A DNA stretch of 55,214 nt from an uncultured bacterium (GTDB taxonomy: Bacteria; Bacillota; Clostridia; Lachnospirales; Lachnospiraceae). Shown here one piece after another: positions 43,343-53,372 of the stretch. The position numbers and the translations under genes were made by a program. Within the stretch, counting starts at the first letter, position 1; each line of letters opens with the position of its first letter. The notes under the pieces were generated by a model. The model saw nothing but the letters and a program-made list of their open reading frames with translations. It was not told where the DNA came from and made no database searches. The stretch covers positions 1 through 55,214 of the forward strand of contig CANRVD010000011.1 in assembly GCA_947643145.1 (NCBI GenBank), in the 5' to 3' direction.

Positions 43343-43364
43343 GGGGAATGCCATCGCATTCCCC
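43343..43364. terminator. Bidirectional terminator between araC and the second GH94 gene
   Basis: GGGGAATGC-CATC-GCATTCCCC, followed by TTATAAAAA on the plus strand and by TTTCTT on the minus strand, between convergent genes. Confidence 0.7.
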
Positions 43365-43437
43365 TTATAAAAATACCATACCGGTGCAAAGTGGTGAGTG
43401 CAGATTGTAAGGAACTAACAGTTCCTAAAATGAATTT

Positions 43438-46143
43438 TCAGACATACCCCAGTTCCACTTCAATTTCATGGGGTGCATCCGAAAAGGTATCTATCCTCTC
43501 CCTTCCGAAACATATTTTATCCCCACAGCTTCCCGGTTCCACCTGTCCGTCACACACAACTCTTTTTATACAATAATCCCCATATGTTAATCTTTCTGGA
43601 TTTTTATATACAATATGGAAGTTCTTTCCGGCAAACCAAAGCCTAAGCCCTGCATTCCCCTCGGAATCAAACTGTTCCTTTAACAGTTTTGGATGAATGA
43701 TCATGGCACCGGTTTCCCCATGCACACCAAAAACTTCTGTAATAACGGTAAGCATATACCAGCTTGCGGCCCCCGTCAGGTAATGATACATCCCTCTTCC
43801 ATCCCCATTAAAGTACTCTGGAATTCCCGGATAAATTTTGCTTACCCCAAACTGCATGGCAGTATCCGCAAGTGTCTGTAAAGCCTGATATCCTTCCTTT
43901 ACAAATCCCCGCTGGTATAAGGCATTTGCGAACATAACTGTCATATGCGAAAAAACAGCCCCATTCTCTTTTTCCCCATATGCAAAACCAAACATTCTCC
44001 CCAGGTTAAATTTTTGCTCATGAAAATCCGTATTCAGCCTGTAACCGCCAACTTCTTTTTTATACAGATAACGGTTGGCACTCTTACAGATTTTTTCCAC
44101 CTGTCCGTCTTCTGCCGTCCCACTCATAACAGCAAAAACCTGCCCGGTAAGCATCATCCGCACTCCCTGTTTAAAATATCCCTCTACCTGTTTTCCTTCA
44201 TTATCATAGTAACTGTTAAACCATCCATCCTCCCCGCTTTCCCCAAGCCACTCCGTTTTACGGATATGTTCTTTCAGCCACTCTGCTTTATGCATGAGAT
44301 TATCTGCCAGTTCACCTACCGGAACCTGTATCTTCCCTCCACTGACGTTATGCCTGCAAAGTGTTAAATAATTCTGTAAAAGTTCCTGTTTTTTGGAGAT
44401 ATCTTTATACATACAGATATCATCATATAATAACCCCTGGATTTCCTCCAAAAGCTCTATTTGTTTCCAGCCATTCTTCCTCTCTAAATGCCTTAAAAGC
44501 GCTGCCATCTGCGTCAGGTTTCCTGCATAGGCACAGGTAAATGCCACACTCTCACCACGCTCTGCAGCCATATCCAGCGCATCATTCCAGTCAGCCCCCC
44601 GCAGTCTGATATGGTTATGTTCCCCAACTTCATAAAATGCGCATAAATGCTGCAAAAGCAAATGTTCTAATATACTCCCCTCATATATACTTCCATCCTC
44701 GCATTTTTGCAGTGTTCCATATGACATATCCCAGCAGGTATCCAGGCCGGTTCCCCTTTTCATCTGTTCATCTTTAAAATATGCCGCCTTTTCTTTTAAT
44801 ATTTCTATATCACCCGTCTGGTCGATATATAGCTTTGTTGTCATAAACGGCCATACCCCATGGTCCATCCAGACACGTGCAATCCCATTTCTGTCTGCTA
44901 TAAATTCTCCCTGCCTCTCTCCAATAATTGTAGCATTCGTACCATCAATCCGGACTCCGCCATAATTGTCAAGAATCATCTGGCGCACCCCTTCCGGGTC
45001 CATAATCAGCAGGGAAAGGCAATCCTGCCATAAGTCACGCCATCCCCTGCCGCCCCTGCCATAATCATGGTGAGGCAGGAAGGAACATCCGTAAATCCTT
45101 CTCAATATCGGCTGAAAGCTTACCCAGCGCATAAAATTATCAAACTGCTGATTTCCCGTATAATACCGGACATTTACTTTTTCCTGCCAATAGTCCTCCA
45201 TTCGTTTTAACGCTTCGGATACCTTTTCGGTTGTTCCATACGCAGAAGGAATATCCCTTAACTCATCCTCCTGCCCTGCAATTCCCATCACAATGGTATA
45301 GGAAACACTCTCCCCCGGCGGTAAAAGTACTTCAGCAAAACGGATGCCTCCTACCGCTTCCTTTCCCTCAAAAGATGTTCCTGCAGGAACTCCTTTTTCA
45401 TTTTTCAGGATTTTTACCGGACGCAGATAACTTCCACCCTCCCCAATAAACTCTTCAGCTATCGGATAAAAGCTTTCCGGTTTTTCTCCCTCCCCTGTAA
45501 CTCCATATACAAAATATGTCAGTTCATTTTTCCGGTGTCCGCGTTCATCAAAAGACAGTGTCGGCTTTACACACACACCATATTCCGTTGTTGTAATCCT
45601 ATGTAATAATGAAGTCACATGCCTGTGGTCCCTGATATTATCTGCGCTCCTTCCAAATATAGGAATAGCTGCCACAGGTGTAATTCTCTGTGCCATTCTG
45701 TTTAAGTTTGTAATCCTGATATGCATAATCTCTACATTATGTTCCAAAGGCACAAAAGAAAGAATTTCCGATTTCAATTGGTATTTCCCTGACTGCCTTG
45801 TAACAGCCTGCCGCATAAAACCTGCTTCTAAGCTGCTCTTATCCTGAAATTCGGTAAATTTTTCATTTTCCTGCCCTGCCGATACCCCTGTTGCAGACCA
45901 TGCCCCCAAACCACTTACATAACACCAAAAATTTCTTCCGGAACGGTTATTATGCAGGTTTTCTACACTCACCGGCTCCATCAGAAAAGCATTCTGGTTT
46001 ATTTTGATATCTCCACCCAGGTTCGGCGACAGGGAACTTTTAATTCCTTTTTCTCCTGCAATTGGAAAATAAAGTGCACTGTAATTTTCCGGCTGTTCGA
46101 TTACAAAAGTTCCATCCTCATCTAAAAAACGTATTTTGTCCAT
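43438..46143 (-). CDS. GH94 glycoside phosphorylase, long type
   Basis: A 901-residue GH94 enzyme. The catalytic aspartate is in RGADWNDALDMAAERGES (about residues 545-562), DYGRGGRGWRDLWQDCLSLL (about 370-389) is the sugar-binding segment, and the C-terminal MTGAASWYMLTV-like region is present. At about 900 residues it is longer than cellobiose phosphorylase and similar in length to laminaribiose or 1,3-beta-glucan phosphorylases; that specificity is suggested by length only. The start is the ATG with AGGAGG seven bases upstream. It follows the chemoreceptor gene by 60 bases. Confidence 0.87.
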   Translation of the reverse strand: MDKIRFLDEDGTFVIEQPENYSALYFPIAGEKGIKSSLSPNLGGDIKINQNAFLMEPVSVENLHNNRSGRNFWCYVSGLGAWSATGVSAGQENEKFTEFQDKSSLEAGFMRQAVTRQSGKYQLKSEILSFVPLEHNVEIMHIRITNLNRMAQRITPVAAIPIFGRSADNIRDHRHVTSLLHRITTTEYGVCVKPTLSFDERGHRKNELTYFVYGVTGEGEKPESFYPIAEEFIGEGGSYLRPVKILKNEKGVPAGTSFEGKEAVGGIRFAEVLLPPGESVSYTIVMGIAGQEDELRDIPSAYGTTEKVSEALKRMEDYWQEKVNVRYYTGNQQFDNFMRWVSFQPILRRIYGCSFLPHHDYGRGGRGWRDLWQDCLSLLIMDPEGVRQMILDNYGGVRIDGTNATIIGERQGEFIADRNGIARVWMDHGVWPFMTTKLYIDQTGDIEILKEKAAYFKDEQMKRGTGLDTCWDMSYGTLQKCEDGSIYEGSILEHLLLQHLCAFYEVGEHNHIRLRGADWNDALDMAAERGESVAFTCAYAGNLTQMAALLRHLERKNGWKQIELLEEIQGLLYDDICMYKDISKKQELLQNYLTLCRHNVSGGKIQVPVGELADNLMHKAEWLKEHIRKTEWLGESGEDGWFNSYYDNEGKQVEGYFKQGVRMMLTGQVFAVMSGTAEDGQVEKICKSANRYLYKKEVGGYRLNTDFHEQKFNLGRMFGFAYGEKENGAVFSHMTVMFANALYQRGFVKEGYQALQTLADTAMQFGVSKIYPGIPEYFNGDGRGMYHYLTGAASWYMLTVITEVFGVHGETGAMIIHPKLLKEQFDSEGNAGLRLWFAGKNFHIVYKNPERLTYGDYCIKRVVCDGQVEPGSCGDKICFGRERIDTFSDAPHEIEVELGYV

Positions 46144-46203
46144 TTTGACCTCCTTTTTGCATATAGATAATTTTTCATAAAATCCCTGCATTCCATCTTA
46201 AAA

Positions 46204-48243
46204 TCAGCTTCCAATTTTGAAAACTCCAATCTGCTCTGACAACTCTTCTGCAGAATTTGTCAATTCGTTTGATTCATTTGTTACTGTTTCACTATTTGCC
46301 ATCAAATGATTTGCCTGCTCCACCAAAATATCCGAGGAAGCAGCAATTTCCTGCGCACTTGCTGCCTGCTCTTCGGAAATGGCTGCAACATTCCCAGCCT
46401 CATCCTCCACCTTATCAACCTTTTCTATCATCTGCTGAACCAAAGTCCCTACTGTATCAATATTTCTGAATATCACGTCAAAGGTCTCTGCCGCATCTTC
46501 AATCAGCTCATTGCTGCGGTTAATATTATCCACACTATCACCAGCCTGGCTGATGACATCTCCAATAGAAGATTTAATTTCCAAAACAAGGCTGTCAATA
46601 TGCCGGACAGATTCCATACTTGTCTTCGCCAGTTTATCAATTTCTGTTGCCACTACCGTAAATCCTTTTCCTGCCTCACCGGCACGGGCTGCTTCAATCG
46701 AAGCATTCAAAGATAACAGGCTGGTTTCATCTGCTATATTGCCAATTACCCCTGTTATGTTCGTAATCTCTTCTGACGCCTTTTCTACCCCATCAATCGC
46801 AGCCTGCAGCTTTCTTACAGAATTATTGATATTCTGCATAGCTGCGCTTACATTCTGCATAGCTGTCTTTCCTTCCTGGGAAATCTGAACCGTTTCACTC
46901 ATTTTACTGCTTACGCCTTCCCCATCGTCCCTGGCTTCTGCCACCAGTGTTGCTAACGTCGTCGCACTCTCTGCAATCCCATTAACAGAAACAGAAAGCT
47001 GCTCTACCGTTTCATTCAGTTCCTTCATTGACTGGTTCTGCGTTTTCGAAGCAGAAAACATCTGGGCAGATACATCCCTGCTGCTATCTGCCTGACCGTG
47101 CAAAATACCGGATACCTTATTAATTGAAGCAATCATGTTGCACATAGTATCAATAAATTTTTCAATACACCTGCTCATCTCTCCAATTTCGTCATTGCAT
47201 TTCGTATGGATGTGAACCGTAAAATCCCCGTCTGTCATAGACTTAATCACACCCGTCAGGTATTTAATCGGATGAATCACAATATGGACAATCCTCTCCA
47301 GCAGCCCGGTTAAAACCAATATGGAAACCAGGCCAAAAAGAATCATGATATTTCTGATATGATTCAAATCCTGGTAGACTCTTTTTGCCGGAACATACGA
47401 TACCAGTACCCAGTTTGTTCCCTCTACCTCTTCAAACCCTGTCATATTTCCATCAATTTCAGCAACAGCAACATCCTTTCGTAAAATCCTGTCCCCAACT
47501 GCTTTCATAAAAGTATCACCTGTTTCGCCCAGGCTCTTGGAAATCAGCCCTGTGTCACGATACGCTAAGATTGTATTATCTTCTGCATTAACCAAAATTG
47601 ATTCTGCTTCTTCCATTTTTACAAAACTGTTTACATATACACTAACCTTATCCAGGGACATATCTGCCGAAAGTACACGTACATTTCCCGATGCCGTCCG
47701 CAGCATACCACAGGCACTGATTACCTGCTCCCCCCTGTCATTTGTATAAGCATTCGTAAATCCCATATTCACTCTCGACAGTCCACTCTGAAACCATTCT
47801 GACTGTGTTACCAAAGCCCTATTTTCCATTTCGTCCGGCTTCTGCAAATCAGCGCTCCGCAAGGCCTCTGCACAATAAAATCTACCATCCGCATCAGCCA
47901 TATATAATCCATTTGGAAAATTGCTGTCAAAACCATAATATGCATTTAAAAATGACTGTAACTGTTCCTCCGTAAAATCCATCTGTTCAAGCGCCTGTTT
48001 TGCAGTCTGAAAAGATTTCAAATTTTGGCCAAGCCATGCCTCTATATCGGAAACCTGCCCTTTCACAGATGTTTTTAACAGCTCTTCTGCATTTTCTTTC
48101 ATCACGTTTTTTGACACAATATAGGACAGCCCGGTCAATACCGTAACGATAAGAATAACCACAGGCAGAATAATACCTAACAGCTTTGTTTTAACTGAAA
48201 TAAATTTTCCAGACTTTGTCTGCCGTTTCCCCTTCTTTTTCAT
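46204..48243 (-). CDS. Methyl-accepting chemotaxis protein with Cache sensor
   Basis: A 679-residue chemoreceptor: TM1 about residues 22-43, a double-Cache-like extracytoplasmic domain (about 48-290), TM2 about 298-320, HAMP, and the signalling domain with tip [20 protein letters not shown] (about 510-529). GGAGG lies seven bases before the ATG. It lies 33 bases after a sugar-binding lipoprotein gene that has no ABC partner, so the pair may guide chemotaxis to the sugars used by the locus. Confidence 0.92.
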   Translation of the reverse strand: MKKKGKRQTKSGKFISVKTKLLGIILPVVILIVTVLTGLSYIVSKNVMKENAEELLKTSVKGQVSDIEAWLGQNLKSFQTAKQALEQMDFTEEQLQSFLNAYYGFDSNFPNGLYMADADGRFYCAEALRSADLQKPDEMENRALVTQSEWFQSGLSRVNMGFTNAYTNDRGEQVISACGMLRTASGNVRVLSADMSLDKVSVYVNSFVKMEEAESILVNAEDNTILAYRDTGLISKSLGETGDTFMKAVGDRILRKDVAVAEIDGNMTGFEEVEGTNWVLVSYVPAKRVYQDLNHIRNIMILFGLVSILVLTGLLERIVHIVIHPIKYLTGVIKSMTDGDFTVHIHTKCNDEIGEMSRCIEKFIDTMCNMIASINKVSGILHGQADSSRDVSAQMFSASKTQNQSMKELNETVEQLSVSVNGIAESATTLATLVAEARDDGEGVSSKMSETVQISQEGKTAMQNVSAAMQNINNSVRKLQAAIDGVEKASEEITNITGVIGNIADETSLLSLNASIEAARAGEAGKGFTVVATEIDKLAKTSMESVRHIDSLVLEIKSSIGDVISQAGDSVDNINRSNELIEDAAETFDVIFRNIDTVGTLVQQMIEKVDKVEDEAGNVAAISEEQAASAQEIAASSDILVEQANHLMANSETVTNESNELTNSAEELSEQIGVFKIGS

Positions 48244-48276
48244 CAGAACACCTCCGAATTACATAATTCCTTGCAT

Positions 48277-49266
48277 TTAATTTGCATATTGTGCCACATT
48301 TTGGGCATCTACCTTTTCAAAAGGTACCAGAATATATTTTCCATCCTTTGCCGCTCCTTTTATCCCCTCTACTGACTTTCTTTCTGCCAGCTTTTGCGCA
48401 ACCTCAACAGCCGCCGATATCTGTTCTGACATTGGCTGGTATACAGTAAAATCCATTTTATTATCTGCAATTGACTGACACCCCTTCGCTGAAGCATCAA
48501 CCCCTAAAAATAAAACGGAACCTAAGTCCACACCTGCTTCCTCAAAGGCCTTGACAGCTCCACATGCCATATCATCATTATTTGCTGCCACACAATCTAC
48601 TGCCCTGCCCGTCTTTAGAAACATCTCCATCATCTCCCTGGCTGTGTCCTCACTCCAGTCGGCATTATCTTCAAATACATAGTTAATTTTTTTCCCACTT
48701 GCTTTCAATGTCTGCTTCAATCCGTTCGTTCTGCCAACAGCGCCTGAAGCCCCTTTTGGGCCTTTTAAGATTACAACATTAATCTCATCCTTCCCACCCA
48801 GCTTATCCAGGATATATTCCGCCTGATACCTGCCTGCCATATATTCATCGGAAGCAACATAAACATAGTAATCTTTTTCCAACTGCACATCATCCGGCGC
48901 CTGATTGATAAATACAATCGGTACATCCCCTGCCGCCGCCTTGATTTCCGTTGCAATATCTGCAGAAACCAAACCACACAGAAGGACGTCGCAGCCTTTT
49001 GAAACAGCGCTTTTCACTTGGGCATCCTGCGTTTCTACAGACTTTTCCGCATAACCTACAGCAAAATCACAGCCCTGCTTCTTTGCCTGTTCCTGCAGCT
49101 GGCTTGCCCACCCTTCATAATAATCACCACTTTCAATCGCTGCATAATAAATTTTTGCATTATTACCAGTTGCTGCATCCCTTTCCCGGCAGCCACCCAG
49201 TAATAAAACAACTGCCGCCACTGGCAAAAAGACTGTTCCTAACTTTTTCTTATAATCCTTTTTCAT
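48277..49266 (-). CDS. Sugar-binding lipoprotein, LacI/ribose-binding type
   Basis: A 329-residue Peripla_BP_4 protein. A lipoprotein signal ends in the lipobox LLGGCRER (Cys about residue 26). The binding domain starts AKIYYAAIESGDYYEGWASQ, with hinge segments VVILKGPKGASGAVGRTNG and CVAANNDDMACGAVKAFEEAG, typical of ribose/galactose-type binding proteins. The start is an ATG with GAAGG eight bases upstream. No ABC permease or ATPase gene is next to it; the downstream gene is a chemoreceptor. It may serve as the receptor's ligand carrier. Confidence 0.88.
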   Translation of the reverse strand: MKKDYKKKLGTVFLPVAAVVLLLGGCRERDAATGNNAKIYYAAIESGDYYEGWASQLQEQAKKQGCDFAVGYAEKSVETQDAQVKSAVSKGCDVLLCGLVSADIATEIKAAAGDVPIVFINQAPDDVQLEKDYYVYVASDEYMAGRYQAEYILDKLGGKDEINVVILKGPKGASGAVGRTNGLKQTLKASGKKINYVFEDNADWSEDTAREMMEMFLKTGRAVDCVAANNDDMACGAVKAFEEAGVDLGSVLFLGVDASAKGCQSIADNKMDFTVYQPMSEQISAAVEVAQKLAERKSVEGIKGAAKDGKYILVPFEKVDAQNVAQYAN

Positions 49267-49336
49267 GACATACACCTTCTCTTTCCTTTTCTTAATTCTA
49301 TTTTCTTTTTTTATGGGGGTATATCAGTTTAATGGA

Positions 49337-49359
49337 AAAAATATCAAATATATGCTATA
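49337..49359. promoter_or_regulatory. Candidate AraC operator before the lipoprotein-chemoreceptor-GH94 operon
   Basis: AAAAATATCAAATATATGCT (49337 on) plus ATA matches 42508-42530 at 20 of 23 bases and lies 71-93 bases before the lipoprotein gene start, in the same orientation relative to the gene as the importer site. Confidence 0.45.
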
Positions 49360-49398
49360 TCTTAAAAGATTCCACCAGAGCGTGTTTCCCACACGTCA

Positions 49399-49427
49399 GG
49401 AAAAAGGGGAATACACGCGTATTCCCC
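49399..49427 (-). terminator. Terminator of the ABC-2 exporter operon
   Basis: Minus strand: GGGGAATACGCGTGTATTCCCC followed by TTTTTCC, about 140 bases past the last permease gene. A family A tail module (TACCGCTACTTTTCGAGCAG, 49434-49453) lies just before it. Confidence 0.7.
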
Positions 49428-49563
49428 TGGCATACCGCTACTTTTCGAGCAGTTTCTTATAAGTCAAAAGAGGTGCGAAGTTTTCCCAGGCCCGAAAACA
49501 CCCCGCCAGGCAAAACTACAATCTTCCTATTACAGTAAAAAGTTACGGAACCATATCCATGGC

Positions 49564-50358
49564 TTACGAGCCGGTACTCTGGTACTTCCTCACACTTGAC
49601 ATAAAGAAGCAATACCCCAGATACGCCAACAGCAGTCCAAGCAACAGACCCGCACCATCAGCAAGCCATAGCGGAAGCATTCCGTCCTGCTTATTCAACA
49701 ATGCCTCTACCGGATAGAAATTAACAAATCCATATGGAACTATCACCGTTAAGAAAACCTGAAGCACTTTAGGATAAATGCTAACCGGATAATTGATAAA
49801 TTCCCTAATTGTATAGATAAACACATTCCTCACCGCCAGTGCACGTACAAACCGGAAACTAAGCGCCCCTGTAAAAATCAAAACCGCACTTTGCAGCAGC
49901 ACCGCACCTGTTAATTTCAATACCATATCGAAAAGAAAACCTGCTGTAATTTCCAGTTGCAGATGGCTCAGGGAAATCCCAAAAACAAGAAAGCCAAGTA
50001 TCAAATGACCGACAAATCCAAAATATCCCTGCCGCATCAATAGATATAAAAACGGGTTCATTGGTTTTACTAAAACTCCGTCAAAATCCCCCATACGCAC
50101 CATTTCCTCCAGCGACTGCATCGGGATATACAGTACGAAGCATGCGGCTCCATAAGAAAACAGATTAAAATTATATAACAGCATCAATTCATAAAAGTCC
50201 CATCCGGCAATACTGCCAAACCTCCTGATTAAAACCCAGATACCTATATAAGTCACCACATATGTAAATATGTTGATAAAAATTTCCATGAAGAAATTAA
50301 ACCGATATTCCATCTTACTTTTAAAAAGTGTTTTTAATAACTCCGTATACAATTTCAT
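49564..50358 (-). CDS. ABC-2 family permease (second)
   Basis: A 264-residue membrane protein with six membrane segments, of the ABC-2/DUF990-like (ABC2_membrane_6) type. A conserved cytoplasmic segment with MVRMGDFDGVLVKPMNPFLY (about residues 85-104) is characteristic. It pairs with the permease at 50482 and two ATPases upstream as one exporter. The start codon is two bases from repeat family B, which supplies the GGGG ribosome site. The substrate is unknown. Confidence 0.85.
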   Translation of the reverse strand: MKLYTELLKTLFKSKMEYRFNFFMEIFINIFTYVVTYIGIWVLIRRFGSIAGWDFYELMLLYNFNLFSYGAACFVLYIPMQSLEEMVRMGDFDGVLVKPMNPFLYLLMRQGYFGFVGHLILGFLVFGISLSHLQLEITAGFLFDMVLKLTGAVLLQSAVLIFTGALSFRFVRALAVRNVFIYTIREFINYPVSIYPKVLQVFLTVIVPYGFVNFYPVEALLNKQDGMLPLWLADGAGLLLGLLLAYLGYCFFMSSVRKYQSTGS

Positions 50359-50360
50359 AT

Positions 50361-50466
50361 TTTACCCCATTTCTGCGCTGCTTTCTGCGCATAATGCAAT
50401 GTTTGTGCAAGCAACGCGCAGTCACAAACTTGCCAAGTGAAAAATTTATTTTTCACTCTTTACCCT
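50361..50466. repeat. Intergenic repeat family B, copy 2
   Basis: Plus strand: TTTACCCCATTTCTGCGC, then TGCGCATAATGCAATG, TCACAAACTTGCC, and AGTGAAAAATTTATTTTTCA, ending in TTTACCC. On the minus strand it lies between the two permease genes and ends GGGGTAAAAT-ATG, forming the ribosome site. Confidence 0.75.
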
Positions 50467-50481
50467 TCCTTCTTTTTTCTT

Positions 50482-51261
50482 TCACCCGCCCTGCACCTGC
50501 AGCCTGTACATCCCCCTGCGTTCGATAACTTTGCCCAAAAACAGAAAGAAAAGACACCAAAATAATTGCACTCCTAACAAGCTACATTTCTGCATCAGCG
50601 TGAAATCTTCTAATACCATAGAAATCGGTGTATAGTACATATGTTGAAATGGCAGGCAACGGCTCACTGCCAGCAAAGCCTCCGGAAACATCCAGACAGG
50701 AACCATTTTTCCGGAAAACAGACCTACAAGGTCATTTAGAAAACGCCCTAGAATCCAGGTCTGTGTCCACCAAAATCCAGTAAGCGCCAAACAATATGCC
50801 AGAACAAAATACAGACATAGCCCTAAAAAAGTGGACGCCAGAAAAAATATGTCAATTCTCCCCCATAACCCAAATGATTTCATAAATATGGAAAAGATTA
50901 CCACTATCGGAAAATATTCAAAAAGACAGGAAAACAAACCATTGCCCAAAGACTCACAAAACATATAAAGCTGAAAACGTATCGGCTTAATCATATCCAT
51001 TGCAATCTGCCCAGAACCAATATGTCCGTTCACCAAATCAACAACATTACTCGCTGTCAGAGATTTAACCATACAGCCCAGTAAAATATATTCTACCATA
51101 TAACTCATAGATACGATGTCCGAGTGATCATCTGCAAGCACATTCCACAGACAGAGCTGGAGAAAAATTGACAATATAATGCCCATAATTTTCATTCCCC
51201 AGTTCATGCGGTAATACATCTGCGATTTAAACGCATTTTTAATATACTCTAAATATACCAT
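50482..51261 (-). CDS. ABC-2 family permease (first)
   Basis: A 259-residue membrane protein with six membrane segments, a relative of the permease at 49564 (GSGQIAMDMIKPIRFQLYM, about residues 82-100, is the equivalent cytoplasmic segment). Its start overlaps the end of the ATPase gene at 51239 by 23 bases, so it is translated in the same operon. Together they would form a heterodimeric channel. Confidence 0.85.
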   Translation of the reverse strand: MVYLEYIKNAFKSQMYYRMNWGMKIMGIILSIFLQLCLWNVLADDHSDIVSMSYMVEYILLGCMVKSLTASNVVDLVNGHIGSGQIAMDMIKPIRFQLYMFCESLGNGLFSCLFEYFPIVVIFSIFMKSFGLWGRIDIFFLASTFLGLCLYFVLAYCLALTGFWWTQTWILGRFLNDLVGLFSGKMVPVWMFPEALLAVSRCLPFQHMYYTPISMVLEDFTLMQKCSLLGVQLFWCLFFLFLGKVIERRGMYRLQVQGG

Positions 51262-52255
51262 TTTCCCTCACTTCCTTACACACATATAATTGCTTAATAA
51301 TCCCATCCAGACTCTGCTCATGAACCTTAATATCACAGATACGCTGGTTTTTCATCAATAAAAACAATATTTTATCAGAATCTACCTTCCTGCTATCGTA
51401 TTGAATCATGATTTGATTCTCTTCCTGTGTAACAGAAACAGAAGGAAGCCGCTTTATTTCCTCTAAAAAAACATCATCCCACACCCCTTTGGCCTCAATA
51501 GACTCCATATGCCCATACTGTTCCCGCAAATCCAAAAGACTACCATCATAAATAATCCTTCCCTGGTCAATCACCATCACTCTGGAGCACAGCTTTTCAA
51601 TATCTGACATATCATGTGTAGTTAATATTACTGTTGTGCGTTTTTTTTGGTTGATTTCATGGATAAACCCACGCACATTTTCTTTTACAAAGATATCCAG
51701 TCCTATTGTTGGCTCATCCAGATACAGAATCTGCGGATTGTGCAGAATCGCGCAGGCTATATCTGCCCGCATTCTCTGACCAAGGGAAAGCTGCCGCACA
51801 GGAAGGTGCATAAATTCCCCTAATCCAAGGATATCAGAATATAACTTAAGATTTTCCTGATAGGTCTGTTCTGGAATATGATACATATGCTTCATCAAAT
51901 GCAAAGTATCCTTCACTGGAATATCCCACCAAAGCTGTGTCCGTTGTCCAAAAACCACGCCAATATTTTTTGCATTGTCTACCCTGCACTTTCCCGGCTG
52001 GATACCATTGACAAAGACCTGCCCCCGGTCCGGCTGCAAAATCCCGGTAAGCATTTTAATTGTCGTGGATTTTCCTGCTCCATTTGGCCCAATATAGCCT
52101 ACGATTTCACCTTCTGCAATCTCAAAATTTACATCCTCCACCGCTTTCTTTACTTCATATTGTCTGGAAAAGATATCCTTCCAAAACCGCTCTGTCCTTT
52201 TCCGTATTTGATAATCCTTTCCTAAGTTTTCCACTCTAATCACTGTACGATTCAA
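51239..52255 (-). CDS. ABC-2 exporter ATPase (second)
   Basis: A 338-residue ATPase. Walker A GPNGAGKST (about residues 59-67), the signature LSLGQRMRAD and Walker B ILYLDEPTIGLD are clear, followed by a C-terminal extension of about 100 residues. I prefer a TTG start at 52255, with AAGGAGAGG eight bases upstream; the longer GTG frame would include this ribosome site. Five to forty bases separate it from the first ATPase gene, so two distinct ATPases serve two permeases. Confidence 0.87.
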   Translation of the reverse strand: MNRTVIRVENLGKDYQIRKRTERFWKDIFSRQYEVKKAVEDVNFEIAEGEIVGYIGPNGAGKSTTIKMLTGILQPDRGQVFVNGIQPGKCRVDNAKNIGVVFGQRTQLWWDIPVKDTLHLMKHMYHIPEQTYQENLKLYSDILGLGEFMHLPVRQLSLGQRMRADIACAILHNPQILYLDEPTIGLDIFVKENVRGFIHEINQKKRTTVILTTHDMSDIEKLCSRVMVIDQGRIIYDGSLLDLREQYGHMESIEAKGVWDDVFLEEIKRLPSVSVTQEENQIMIQYDSRKVDSDKILFLLMKNQRICDIKVHEQSLDGIIKQLYVCKEVRENGIFRVY

Positions 52256-52292
52256 TATTTCCTCTCCTTTCTCTTCCACAAATACCACATTC

Positions 52293-53240
52293 CTATGGCT
52301 TACTGCTGGGACTTTGGTTTTCCTGATACAAATTCCGTATCATTGTCTCCATATCCATATCTAAAACCCTTATCTTTTTTATTACCGCCTCTTCCATCAG
52401 TTGCTGCAAAATAATATTCGCACTGACATAACGCTTATCAAAGATGATTTGCACCCTTTTCCCATCCATCTCATATTTATTAATTGGCATATCGTGAAAA
52501 TGTAACGCACCTTCCTCTATTTCAAAACAAATTTTTCCCAAAGAAAGATATCTTTGCTGCAAATATTCCAATGCCCCATCAAAAATAATCTGCCCATGAT
52601 GAATAGCAATGACGCGGTCACACAGCCATTCCATCTCCTGTATGCTATGTGTCACAAGCAGAACGGTCACCGGCATATCCTTATGGCATTTTCGGAAATA
52701 GTCCAGACACTCATACTCTCTCGTCCGCATCTCATAATCCATCCCGGTAGTCGGCTCGTCCATAATCAGCAGATGCGGATTCATCATAACTGCATATAAG
52801 AATTCTGCCCGCATTCGTTCCCCTAATGACAGGCTGCTTCTTATTTCTTTCCAAATATCCTTGATTTTGAGACACTCCTTTACATAATCTATACTTTCCA
52901 AATCAGATTCCGAAACCTTCCACGCTTTCGGATACATCTTTTTGCACAAATTGACGGAGTCCTCTACTGTTCTGTCAGGATGCAGATTGGACTGTCTGGG
53001 ACTTACAAAACCAATACGGGTTTTTCTCTTCCCTTGCCGTTCCCATGACTTTTCCCCTGCAACTCTGACATAACCGCTGTCTGCAAGCAAGACTCCCATC
53101 AAAATCTGCATCAATGTTGTCTTTCCTGAGCCATTTACCCCTATAATGCCAACCCTCTCCCCCTCCTTAATATGAAACGAAACATCCCGCAAAACCTGCT
53201 TCTCTAAAAATGCTTTGTTTATATGATTTGCAATAACCAT
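52293..53240 (-). CDS. ABC-2 exporter ATPase (first)
   Basis: A 315-residue ATPase with Walker A GVNGSGKTT (about residues 37-45), signature LSLGERMRA and Walker B LLIMDEPTTGMD. The C-terminal extension (about 235-315) differs from that of the second ATPase. The start is the ATG with GGGGAGG eight bases upstream. First gene of the exporter operon; a palindrome that could be a regulator site lies about 120 bases upstream. Confidence 0.87.
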   Translation of the reverse strand: MVIANHINKAFLEKQVLRDVSFHIKEGERVGIIGVNGSGKTTLMQILMGVLLADSGYVRVAGEKSWERQGKRKTRIGFVSPRQSNLHPDRTVEDSVNLCKKMYPKAWKVSESDLESIDYVKECLKIKDIWKEIRSSLSLGERMRAEFLYAVMMNPHLLIMDEPTTGMDYEMRTREYECLDYFRKCHKDMPVTVLLVTHSIQEMEWLCDRVIAIHHGQIIFDGALEYLQQRYLSLGKICFEIEEGALHFHDMPINKYEMDGKRVQIIFDKRYVSANIILQQLMEEAVIKKIRVLDMDMETMIRNLYQENQSPSSKP

Positions 53241-53355
53241 TTTTAACCTCCCCTCCATACTATCCCCAAGTGATGCTGCGGATTGCTATCTGCTTTTAAC
53301 TCTGGTATAATCTGGCTCAATTACCTTTTGGTGCATATATTTTTTTAGAGTGCAT

Positions 53356-53372
53356 GTGTAATCAGATTACAC
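53356..53372. promoter_or_regulatory. 17-bp palindrome upstream of the ABC-2 operon
   Basis: GTGTAATC-A-GATTACAC is a perfect dyad, 116-132 bases before the first ATPase gene and 135 bases beyond the kinase stop. It may be an operator, perhaps for a regulator of the exporter. No perfect promoter boxes are visible next to it. Confidence 0.45.
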
